In this document: positions 1 to 10,600 of the stretch, piece after piece
How the letters are laid out: each line of letters opens with the position of its first letter
How positions within the stretch are numbered: position 1 is the stretch's first letter
Assembly: GCA_029339195.1 (NCBI GenBank)
Contig: JAPTJF010000130.1
Coordinates: 62,001-126,000, forward strand
DNA length: 64,000 nucleotides
DNA from: Micractinium sp. NFX-FRZ
Lineage: Eukaryota; Chlorophyta; Trebouxiophyceae; Chlorellales; Chlorellaceae
Direction: 5' to 3'
Translations under genes and position numbers: made by a program
The notes under the pieces: generated by a model
Databases searched by the model: none
The model's input: the letters and a program-made list of their open reading frames with translations, nothing else
What the model was told of the DNA's origin: nothing

Positions 1-349
1 AGTGGCCGCACTACAGCTCTGCCTCTCTGGCTGAGACCCCCCCAGAGTGCTGGCACCAGCAAACGCGTGAACAGAAGCAAGCCTGCCGCCCCGACACCGT
101 CAAAGCACCCGCCCACACTTGCCTGCACGACCTGGCACATGCTGCAGCGCTTGTCTGCGTCATCCAGCTTGGGAGGGTGCCCATGCACGGCTGCATTGCC
201 CTCAACCCGGTTGCCGGAGAGCTGGGGAGGGCAGGGGGAGGGCAGGAGGCACCTTAACAAGCCAGGGCCGGCAGGCACTGGCGCAAGGGAAAACAAAGCG
301 CAGGAAATCTTCATCCACGAGCGCTGAGCAGTGACAACGCCGCCTTTCC
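1..349. other. Left flank, no gene resolved
   Basis: This stretch lies past the stop codon of the TPR/beta-helix gene, which reads leftward, so it most likely holds that gene's 3' untranslated region. No TTACA (minus-strand TGTAA) pentamer is visible in it, so the poly(A) site is not located. Short open frames exist on both strands but none continues a recognisable domain. Confidence 0.4.
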
Positions 350-3271
350 TCATGCAAAACCAAAATGCTGCTCCCAACGCCGGATGACTCCTGCCCCACA
401 CACGTGCGGCTTGCGGCTGGTGGTCAGCTGCCCAGCAGCCTGCAGCCGCGCTGTCAGACCGGGGTCGCGCCGCTCCTGACGGCGGATGAAAGCCTCCTCT
501 GCCTGGGCTGCCGGGGAGTCATCCCTGGTAATGTCTCGAAACCCCCTCCCTAGGTTGTGGTGGATGTGGCAGTCGGCCAGCTTCAGCAGGCCAGAGCCAT
601 TGAGGCCCAGGATCACGCCGCCGCCTGCAGGGGTGGTGGGGGGGGAGCACGGCAGCAGCAGACCGGGGGCGGGGGTGGGCAGCCAGTTGAGGAAAGTGCC
701 ACCACCTCCTCACCATGGCTGCATCCCAAGCTGCAAGCCCCAACAAGTCTTGCCAGCTGCAGCTGGGCACAGACACAGGCACAGCGGCATTGCAGGGGAG
801 CAGGAGGGGAGGGGACCAGGAGGGCTCACACTTGTTGGCAAACACCTCGCAGCCCTGCAGCTCCCCATCCGACACGCTCTTCACAATGGCGCCCCAAAAC
901 ATGTTGCCGTGGATGCGGCAGTCCACCAGGCGCGCGCTGCTGCCCTCATCCAGAGACACGCCGTACGTGCCGTTATTGTACACCTGAGGGAGGGAAGGGA
1001 AGGGGAGCGGGCATGGCGCGCACCTGTGCTGGTGGAATGGTGCATGCAGGACGGGCGGCGGGAGCACCAAGCGTGCACGCTTTGCTGTAGAGGCCGCTCA
1101 CTGCTCGGTGACACCCAGCACCGCAGCTACCAGCCATGGCTGCCCTTTTAAATGCATAACACTTCTGTCTCATGAGTCCTGCTGGCTCCGTGGACTTGAA
1201 ATGTAATGATGATGATGATGATGTGTGACCCACCTGGCAGGAGCGCAGCACCAGCTCACTCTTCTTGCTGCGACTCACGAAGACCCCTTCCAGTGTGTTG
1301 TTGTAGAAGGTGCTCTGCGCTCAGAAAGTGGAGGAGAGGCGGGGGGGAGCTTGGTGGTTTGAGTGGGCAGGACGTGCCAGGCAGGCCGTCAGGGGCGCCA
1401 GCTGCAGCCAAGTGCTGAGTTCACGCTGCTCCCCTCATGTGTGCCGCCCCAGCTGCCAGTGACCCTCCACCTCCTATCTAGCCCTGCCAGCGGTCACCCC
1501 TTTGCCTCGCCTGTGACACCAGCACACGCCCAGCCGCTTTCCAGACCAGCAGGCCCTGCCGGTTGTTGTGGGAGCTGCAGTCCTCCACGTGCATGGCGCC
1601 ACCCTCCACTGCCTCGATGCCGCTCTTGGCGCAGTTGCGCACGGTGCAGTGGCGCAGCGACACGCTGCCGCTCCGGGCAGCCATGATGCCGCCGGCTGCA
1701 CCGGGGCAGAGGAGGACCTCAGCTGAGGCAGAGAGCAGGCGTACTGGAAAGAGGCCAGGCTTCTGGCGATCCATGCCTCTTGCTGCTGCACCACCATGCA
1801 AGCTCAGCCCGCTCTCCTTTTTGCTGATTGGCCACGCTTACCGCCTTTGCAGCCGTCCACTGTGCAGTGCGCCATGTTGAGGTGGCCATCCAGCGCAGAG
1901 ACCGCCGGCATGCTGCTGTTGCCTGTGCTGCTGAAGGTGCAGGTGTGCACATCCACGCGGCCAGAATGCACCAGCAGGGCGTGCTCTTGGCTGCACACGA
2001 CGTGCAGGTTCTCAACCAGGGAAGCAGACATGCTGGGCCCCTGGAACGTCAGCGTGTTGGAGGATGCAAACATGCTGCAGGGGGCGGGGTGGGAAACTGG
2101 CACCACACAAGGTCAGGTGATGGGAATGCGCTGCTGCCTGGCAGCTGCAGGGCATCGTCAGCAGAAGCAGAAACGGCGCCCTACTTGGGACAGGAAGCAC
2201 GGGTCAAATGTGCGTTGTGTGAGCTGGACCCTCCCCATGCCTCCCTCCCTGCCCCTGCCTCACCGCCGCTTCAGCGCCAGCTTCACCTCCCCCGCCGCCC
2301 CCAGCCCAATGAACGCTGCGGCCCGCTGCAGCACCAGCGTTGATCCGTAGTGGGTCCCAGGGCCCAGCACAAACACAGACATACGCCGGTCGCCAAGTGC
2401 CTGCACGTGCAGGGCAGACGGGGAAGGCAGAGAGGTAGAAGCGCGGAAGAGTGCGTATGCTCGGGGTGTGCAACAGAAGCACCATCCAGATGCCTGTGCC
2501 TGCAAGCCTCGCCTGCAAGCCTGCACGCCTGCAAGCCTTTGCCTGCAAGCTCTACCCCAGCTGTTGCCGCATGGCACGATTCACGCCCCATGCCGGGCTG
2601 CCAAAGCTCCTGCCGCTTCTGCCTGCACGTACCCAGAGCAGCCCTTCTCATGATCGCTGCACTTACCCTGTCCAGCCCTGCTCTTTCTCCCTGCACTTAC
2701 CCTGTCCAGTCGGGTGAAGTCCCCACCCAGCCCATCCGCCTGCCGCGCCTCCAGGTAAGTCCAAGACAGGCTGCGGCGGCCGGCGGCCCGGGGGCGGCAC
2801 AGCGGGTCCCCTCTGGCGCCTGGCTCTAGCTGCAGAGCGCAGGCGGCATGGGCATCTGCCCGCAGAGCATCGCCTGCAGGAAGGCGGGCAGGCAGGCATG
2901 CGCAGGCCGGCCGCTCAGCATGCGCGGTCCTGGGCATGCGAGAGCGTTGACCACAGCATGCAGAGTGGTGTTCATGGCAGTGTGCTTGCAAGGCAGCCCC
3001 CAGGTGCCTCACCCTCGGCGTGCAGTGCTGCCGCTTTGAGCAGCCAGGCGCGGGCTGCTGTGGCGTCAAGGCGCAGCGCTGCGTCTGCGTCGGCCCGAGC
3101 GGCGGCGCTGCGCCTGCACTGCAGCTGCGCCTCCCCACGAGCCAGAAACAGCTGCAGCCTCTGGGAGGTGTTTGCGGTGTCTGCTCCGGCCAGGCACTTC
3201 GTGAACAGCTCGACCGCCTCTTCTGCCCGGCCTCGTGCCAGCGCCTCTCGCGCCCTCTCCATCTCAGCCAT
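350..3271 (-). CDS. TPR plus right-handed parallel beta-helix protein
   Basis: Eight exons join in consistent phase (about 3271-3013, 2873-2701, 2400-2264, 2074-1842, 1695-1520, 1314-1234, 983-830, 624-350) to give about 495 residues. The N-terminus (MAEMERAREALARGRAEEAV onward) is a helical TPR-type region of about 140 residues, a protein-binding scaffold. From about residue 190 the sequence becomes repeats of roughly 23-25 residues (for example GIEAVEGGAMHVEDCSSHNN and GVSLDEGSSARLVDCRIHGN). These have the hydrophobic/polar alternation and Asn-Gly turns of PbH1 parallel beta-helix coils, the fold of pectate-lyase-like and CASH-domain proteins. No signal peptide is visible, so it is probably intracellular. 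Polysaccharide-lyase catalytic residues cannot be assigned, so a scaffold or carbohydrate-binding role is equally possible. The fifth exon end is uncertain because two weak donors fit. The stop at 352-350 is preferred because all phases close there. Confidence 0.72.
1206..1223. repeat. GAT trinucleotide microsatellite in intron
   Basis: Six uninterrupted GAT/ATG units lie just past the donor of the sixth exon of the beta-helix gene. Confidence 0.9.
2657..2709 (-). repeat. Duplicated 19-nt 5' splice site
   Basis: The plus-strand 19-mer CTGCACTTACCCTGTCCAG occurs at 2657-2675 and again at 2691-2709. On the coding (minus) strand each copy reads exon end plus GTAAGT donor. The exon-proximal copy (exon end at 2701) keeps the reading frame. 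The distal copy would add 34 nt and shift it. Confidence 0.85.
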
Positions 3272-3616
3272 AGGCGGGACTCTTTTTGTCAGGTTTACGC
3301 GTGACATTAAAGGGAGACAGTGTTCCCATGAACACAGCCAACACGGACAAGCTGGCACAGCATGCCGAGCGCGGCCGGGCCACTGGTCGCCTGCATGGCC
3401 TGGCCACAGCCAATGCCCTTCCGTACGTGCCCTGTCGACATTCTCGTCTTGCCTTGCAATTAAATCAATTTGGCCGGCACGGCCAATGAAAGTTTGATGG
3501 GCGGTTGGGACAGGCAGCACCAGACGCTGGCGGTGGCGTGCTGTGAGGCACGTGTACATCGGGTTGCTGGGAGCATGTCAACTTGGACTGCACCAACAGG
3601 CACGCGGCAGCGCAGC
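3272..3616. other. Gap between tandem minus-strand genes
   Basis: This 345-bp stretch holds the 3' untranslated region of SGT1 and the promoter/5' leader of the beta-helix gene. I see no TTACA poly(A) pentamer and no obvious TATA element. A short AT-richer patch (near 3455-3495) stands out in the GC-rich surroundings. Confidence 0.5.
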
Positions 3617-6600
3617 TCAGCTGCGCGGTGGGCGGCCCCAGTCCTCGTCCTCCTCCTCCTCGCCCTTGCCCTTCTTGGCGAAATCCTTCTTGCCCACCTC
3701 GCCCCAGTTCATGCTCAGCGCAGTGCCGCCTGCGCACGGGCAGGCACATGCCGGGACAGCAGCGGGGCGAGCGTCAGGTGTGCATGGCGGGGAACCGGAG
3801 GGCACCGCCTGGGTGTCACATACTGCCAGGGAGGCAACGGCCACACTGCACAGTGCACCACCCTTGGCTGCGCTGCCCTGCTGCCTACGGCGGTGCATGG
3901 CTGCCGTCCTACCTCCCCACCATGCCCCTGACCCTCTCCCTCCTCTCCATTCACTGCATCCCCACCCACCCCACTCCCCCCCGCACCCGACTCCTGCATC
4001 GACTTGACCATGGCGCGCCGCGTGTCCTCGTCCCCGCCCTCGTACAGCTCCTTGAAAAACTTCATGAGCGCCTGAACAACAGGAGGGAGGGAGGAAGGGC
4101 TCGAGTGTGGGGGAGGAGGATGGGCGGATGGGGGATAACAGCACAGCCCAGGCCCTGGGCATCAGAGGACGGGAGGATCACGAGGGGGTGCTGCCGGGAG
4201 TGGGATGCTGGATGAGGCGGCCAAACTTGAGAGCGGCAGAATCGGGATGGCAGCCCAACCGCCGCTGCCCACCATGCACCCAAACCCAAAGCATGTCCCC
4301 CCGCGGCTTTGCCCCCCCACCTGGTCCCCCTCCAGCTTCTCCTCCTTCTCCTCCTTCCTCAGGTCCTCCGCAAACTTGTCCCAGTCAACCTTCTTGCTGC
4401 AGGGGGCGGGGGGCACAGGCACACCATGGCGTGCGTGGGCTGATGGGCTGGCACAGAAAGCGTAAAGCCTCAGTCAGGTTTTTGCTGGGAGGGGGGCAAG
4501 GCAGGGGAATGAGGGTGGATGGATGGGGTACAAAGGCACAACCGTCTCAGTCAGGGGTAAGCGTGGAGGCAGCAGCAAAGCAGGGGCACAGGGAGCGGGG
4601 TGCCGGCGCGGACAGGGAAGAAAAGACAGGGCTACATGTGAGAGGCAGGCCAAGCCAGGCGGACCAGTCAAAGCGCTCACCCAGCATATGGGTAGACGGG
4701 TGTTGGCTTGGCCGGCTCTACAGGTGCTGCTGCCGCGGCTGCCTCGGGCGCTGCCACGGGCGCGGGCGCCGCAGCTCCGCTCTGCACGCCGCCGCCGCCC
4801 GCCTCCAGCCCAGCCCACTGCTGCCCCGCCTGCGCCTTCTGCAGCTTGATCTCGATCTTGCTGCCCAGCACCTCGAATCGGCTCCGCTCGGGGACCACCT
4901 CCCCGGCCAGCTGCAGGTCCAAGTCGTACTCCTCCTGGCCTGCAGGGTGGGGGTGGGGGAGTGTGGAATAAGGTTGGGGCCAGCTGTCTGAAGCCTCCCA
5001 CCAGGGGGTGGCCCCCAGTGCGAGGCTGGGCTCAATGGGGCACAAGTGGGGCAGCGCAAGGCAGCGGGAGGTGTGCGGTTCGGCCGGCAGGTCTGGAAAA
5101 TCGCCCCTGTGTTGCTCTCACCACAGGGCTACTATCCCTCCCCCCCTGCCTGCCCGCCCGCACTACCCTCCCTCCCTGCCTGCCTGCCCGCACAACCCTC
5201 CCTCCCTCCCTAGCCCACCTTCGGCGCTGATGGTCACCACCCGCAGCCGCTGCGCCTCAATCGTCACCCCCACTTGCTCCTTCTTCAGCCCCTTGGCCAG
5301 CACATCCACCTGCGACGAAGAGGCCAGGGAGGCGAGAGGGAAAGAAAACAGGGTAACACACAACAGCTTGCAAGAAGAGCGTCAAATCAGACCCTTGCTT
5401 GGCCAGTGCATGCACCTGCGGAGGGATGGAGGCAGGCAGGGACAGGGTGGTAGGGAGGGTAACAGCACGGGAGCCACATTTACCCGCATGATGGATGCTG
5501 ACGGCTGTAAGCAGTATGGCTGGCAGCTTGAAGCCATCGCAAGTCAGGTCAAACACGGATTGGCTTGACCGCCCCCTCCCACGAAAGCAGCAAACAGTGG
5601 ACGCTCCTGCCAGCCAGCCACCCAGCCAGCCCATCCCACCCCGCGCTCCCCCGCCCTTCCAGCCTAGCACCACACCCACCCACCTCGACCCGCTCCGCGC
5701 TCTGGAACCACTGGTGGCGGTACTTGCTGCCGGCGGGCTTCTCTGGGATGCTGGCTGCCACGGCCGCTGCAGGGGGCGGAGCGGGAGTGGCAGGGCGAAC
5801 AAGGGCGCAGGCGGATGGCAAACATTGAGCCTCTTCACGATGCGGCACAGCACAGCACAGCACAGCATGACCTGCTCCATTCGTCCTGCCAGCAATACGC
5901 GCCTTCCAGCACTTTGCCCACCCTCCATGTCATCCCACATCACAGCTAGCTGCCACGGCCGCTGCAGCACAGCACACCAGGTCCGGGCATCCTTACGGTA
6001 CCAGCACGCCCCCTTACCTGCGACGGGCGCCTTCCAATACTTGCTGAACTCCGGGTCATCAATCGTCACATGTGTGGGCTTCTCGCTCCCCACCTCCTCA
6101 ATGATGGGAGGCGCCCGCCCTCCCGCGCCTCCCAGCGCCGCCGGCAGCTGGCCCGCCTGCGCCGCGCGCAGGAACGCCTGCAGCTGCTCGCCCTGCAGGT
6201 TGATGCCCCCTTTGCTGACACCGCCGCTGCTGCTGCCGGCGCCGGCGCCAGAGGTGGAGGCGCCCTCGTCCGCTGCTGCGGGCGGCGGCACGGCTGGCTC
6301 GTGGGGCCGGGTCGGCGGCTGCTCCGGCTCCTCTGCGACGGGGTGGCACAGGAGAGGGAGCGGCGTTGGTACACAGGTGTGGGCATGGGGCGGCGTGGCA
6401 TGGCTTCCCCAAAGCATCTGCCAATTGTAAGGACTACAGCTAGGCGCAGCGCCGCTGGACCCCAGTCCGATCCAACCTACTTGCGCAGTCATCCCCCAGC
6501 TGCAGGCCGCACATGTTGACCCAACGCCCCGTGGCCTCCTGGCCCCTCCCGCCTGCTCACCCCCCAGCTGCACGCGGCACATGTTGACCCACTGCTTGTG

Positions 6601-7373
6601 GATGTTCTTGGCAGGCTCGAGCGCCGAGGCAGCCTGGAAGGCGTCCATGGCGCTCTCAAACTCATCAAGGTGGTAACACGCCAGCCTGGCAGGGCGGGAA
6701 GAAAGGGCGGACACGCAGGTTGGCAGAGAGCGGGTGGCGTCGGGTGAGAGAACGGGTCAGCGGGGAGGGGCGCAGGCGCTGAGCATCTTTCCCTTTGAAT
6801 GCCCAACTGGGGAGCGGGCTTCCGCACGAGCGTGCGGCCTTGGGTGTAGTTCATGAAAGTCATTCCGTCCATTGAACCCTCGCTGCCCCATGCGGCCTAC
6901 TCACCCCTTCTCCTTGTGCGCCGCTGCCAGGCTGTCATCCAGCTCCACCGCCCGGCTGGCATCCGCAGCCGCCTCCATGTGGTTGTTCAGCTTGTTGTGC
7001 ACGCTGGCGCGCCCCGCCAGCACCGCCGCATCAGAGGGGTCGGCATCCACCGCCTGTGCAGCGAACCAGGAAGGGGGGCGGGCGGCGGCAGGAACGGCGG
7101 TGAGCAGGCGGCAGCAGCTGCAGCAGCGGACGGGACTGAGGGGGCTGCAGGGTCGGTCGGGGGACCTCGGAGGCGGCACTTAAAACCCTCCAACTTCATG
7201 CCAGGCCTCTGAGAACCCCAAGGCGGTCCCCCTGCCGCAAGAGCGCTCCGCTCTGGAGGTTTCCGCAGCGGCATGTCTGGCACCTGGTTGAAGAGTTCCA
7301 GGGCGCGATCGTAATCGCGAGCCTTCACGGCAGTCTGCGCCTGCTCCACAAAAGTGCAGGCCTCAGAAGCCAT
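3617..7373 (-). CDS. SGT1: SGT1 co-chaperone (TPR-CS-SGS)
   Basis: SGT1 bridges HSP90 to client complexes such as SCF ubiquitin ligases, NLR receptors and the kinetochore, in cytosol and nucleus. Ten exons give about 465 residues. The TPR domain covers about residues 1-125 (DYDRALELFNQ, then NHMEAAADASRAVELDDS, then CYHLDEFESAMDAFQAAS). An Ala/Pro/Ser-rich linker follows. The CS domain begins KYRHQWFQSAERVEV, continues DVLAKGLKKEQVGVTIEAQ and ends SRFEVLGSKIEIKLQKA. The SGS domain follows (KKVDWDKFAEDLRKEEKEEK, KFFKELYEGGDEDTRRAMVK, ALSMNWGEVGKKDF), with a short acidic end EEEEDEDWGRPPRS. The start ATG at 7373 is the first in frame. The protein is somewhat longer than plant SGT1 (about 360 residues) because of the linker. 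It is divergently paired with the dynein-tail gene across about 250 bp. Confidence 0.93.
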
Positions 7374-7627
7374 CTTGACAAGGATGGGAATGGCACTGTG
7401 ATCTAGCCTGGTGCCGTTGAGCGGCACCAATGCCTGATCGCTTTCTGCATTCACCGCGGGCTGGGAAGGCTCAAAACCGAGGTTTGCCTGCTGGGCTCTG
7501 CTGCGTGCTGACCGGCAAACCCAGTTTGCCGAGGCGCAGGGGTTGCCATGCTATTTGCTACCGGACACAGCAAGCACATCAAACCCGTTTCAGCTGTGTA
7601 GGGCCCTGCAGCCCCCGACAGCCGAAA
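7374..7627. promoter_or_regulatory. Bidirectional promoter of SGT1 and dynein tail
   Basis: Only 254 bp separate the two start codons, so both promoters and 5' leaders must share this interval. An inverted repeat, GGTTTGCC at 7481-7488 and GGCAAACC at 7514-7521, is followed by a third half-site GTTTGCC at 7524-7530. No TATA box is clear. That the repeat binds a regulator is inference. Confidence 0.55.
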
Positions 7628-10600
7628 ATGCCGCCCGCTGACTTGCTCCTCGCTCGGGCTGCCGAGCTACTGGGGTGGCAAGGGCAGCCACAGGTGTCGG
7701 AAACAGTCAATTGCGACCTGCTGGACGCGCTGGTGGCTGGTGGTAAGCATCCAGGAGCCCTCTTGCTCCCTTGGACAGCCCAAGTGGCCTCCCTTCTGTG
7801 TTGCGTCAACGGTGCGACTCATGGCATTTTCTGACTCCATGCCGCAGACGTTCAAGGCGTGCTGGTGTGCGCGGGGCATGAGGAGGCTCCGCCGCCGCCG
7901 CCGCCGCCTGTCGAGGGGACAGCCGAAGCGCCGGCACCCGACCCCATGCCGCCGCCGCTGCCTGAGCAATCTAGCAGCAGCCAACTGCTGCAGCGAACAA
8001 CCAGTAGGCTGGCAGCCGCAGCTGTTGCAGCATCACCAGCAGACAAGGAGCCTTCAGGGCAGCAGCCGTCCGCTGAGGCATCACAAGTGGCGCCAGCAGC
8101 AGGCGCCTCACAGCTGCTACCGCATGCAAACAGCAAGCTGTGCGTCACAGCGCAGCCCAAGCCCGTGCTGAGCGTGCATACCCCTGCGTCGCTGCCCCTG
8201 CACTTGGCAGGCGTCACTGCAGTCTACCTGTCACGCAGCGGCAGGGAGACCAGTGGGCCGCTGCAGGCAGATGAGCTGGGTGCTGCAGTGGTGGCCACGC
8301 TGCTGCCCTCGGGTCCCTCCCTGACGAGCCTGCACCTGCTTCTGCAGCATGTCGTCACGCCCTGGCTCGCAGCGCACCAGCCAGCCCAGCCAGGCAGCAG
8401 CACTGCACGGCAGCACTTTCCTGGTGGGGAGGACAGCAGCAGCGCACGCAGCGGGGGCGAGAACAGCACATGCAGCGCTGTCAGCACCACTGCCCGCAGC
8501 CTCGGCAGCAGCGCTAGCAAAGAGGCCAGCACCAGCAGCGCAGCAGCCACACCACGCACTGGCAGCACGATACCAGCAGCAGCGGAGCTGCTGTCAGCCA
8601 CGCAAAAGTTCAGCACCCAAATAGTGGCTGCTGCCAAGCACCTGCGCAGCGAGGTGCAGGTTGTGCTGCCAGCGGGGGTGGACCTGCGCAACGTGGGTGC
8701 TGCAGTTGCCGACGAGGAGGCAGTGCTGGCATGCGAGCGGTGCATGGAGGAGTGGGTGGTGCTGGCCACGCAGGTGGTGGCGCGGGAGGCGGCGGCAAAG
8801 CCCGTGGGGCGTGGCCCGCTGGCGGAGCTGGAGCACTGGCAGGCACGAGCGGAAGCGTATGGCGGGCTGCTGGAGCAATTTAGCGTCCCGGCAGTGCACT
8901 CTGTGCAGGCAGTGGTGGAGCGCGGCAGCAGCGACGCCGCTCTGTCTGCCTCCTTCCGCGCCCAGCTGTCGGAGCTGGGGCGGCTGGGGCTGGAGGCGCG
9001 GGACAATGCACGCTTCCTGACCACACTGGAGCGGCACTTCAGGGCCATCGACACCGGCAGCCTCGAGGCGGTGGCGGATGCGGTGCAGCCGATGCTCAAC
9101 GCACTGCGCATGGTGTGCATGAGCCGGGATCAGGGTGTGCCGGGATTCGTTATGCTGCGTGGGGGAGTAGCAGGGGAAATCACGCACACTTTTGCCCCAG
9201 CCTCTGCCATAGCTCAAGCCCATGCTGCGAACTGCTGCGCTCTGCCCCACCCACCCTGAATTGCCTCACCTCACCTCTCCAACTCCGTTCAGATCTGGGT
9301 CATCTCCCGCTACTTTGGCGACGACGTGCACATGAGCAACCTGCTGGAGCGCATCGCGCACGGCCTGCAGGTGCCAGCGCTGTGCAGTGATGGGGGGCCA
9401 GCTGTGCAGAGTAGCAAAATGCTGTTGGGTGGGGCAGGGCGGGCAGGGTGGCTGCGTTCCAGCCTCCCAGCTGCATGCACCACGGTGCATTCTCGAATCT
9501 GGTGTGCTTCCTGCCTGATGCTTCACCTCTACATCATCCTGCTGCCTGCCCCTCCCTCCCCCACACCATACGTGCCACACCAGGACCGCCTGGATGCGTC
9601 TCTAGACATTGCCACGCTGTTCCGTGCGCCAGCAGCGGAGTCGTTGGCGCTGGTACGCACCTGCCTGGCCATTGCGCGCGGCTGGCAGTCGCACTACATG
9701 GCGCAGCGTGAGCGGATTGAGGCGTCGGGGCACCACGCGCGCTGGGAGTTCAACAGGGCGCTGCTGTTTGAGAAGACCAACCACATTGCGGAGGTGGGCA
9801 GCAAGGGCTTGTTTGGGGTGGGTAGAGGAGCAGTGAGGACGAGGCAGGCATGGTACGTGGCTGGGGTATGAAGTTCCAGAGACAGGAGCAGGAGATGGCA
9901 GGCAGAAACCGCAAACCATGTGGTGCTTGCTGAGGTGCAAGGCACTGGCGCTTTGCATGTTGACATGCACGATGGTACGCCTGCTGGTGTGCCATCCGGC
10001 CAGCGCACTGTGAATATTCGGCCACACATCCTCTTCCATCCGAGCTCGTGCTCAGGCTCAGCTCTTCACCTGCCGCTGCCCCATATCCCTGCCCTGAGCC
10101 CCGCCAGGTGTGTGGCGAGCTGGAGGGCATGCTGGAGGCTGTGGACGACTTCCGTCAGTTCCTGGGGCCAGAGCTGAAGGCAGTGACGGGCAATACGAGC
10201 GTGATTGAGGAGGTGTCGGTCATGGTGTCGGTGAGTGCCAGTCGCCGAAAGGGCCTGTTTGCGGCAGTGTGTGCATGAGCGTCGTCTGTGGTGCAGCCTG
10301 AAGGCCAACGTGTACGTGTACGTGATGCATGCATCTGATCATGGAAGCAAGCTGTAAAGTGGCATGCATTAGCAGTGGCAGGGCCTCATGCTGCCTGGTC
10401 AGGTTCCTCTTACCTATGCCTACCCCCTCCCTCCTCCACCCCTCTGCCTGGTCCAGTGCATGGTGGAGCCTGTGGAAGGGGTGGCTTTCAACCCTTTTGA
10501 CCGTGCGCATGCCGCCGACTGGCGTGCTGTGCGCGCACGCTTTGCGCGAGATGCCGACGACATCAAACTGGCCACCCGCGACCTGATCGACACCTGCTTC

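Noticed and set aside
5257..6714. 485-codon uninterrupted frame in the SGT1 region
   Set aside because: It reads through SGT1 exons and introns on the coding strand. Only the exon parts match the TPR and linker; the rest is intron translation.
8440..8600. Ser/Ala-rich block in the dynein-tail exon 2 as a possible intron
   Set aside because: No donor/acceptor pair improves the model, and the frame stays open with gene-like codons, so it is kept as a low-complexity linker.
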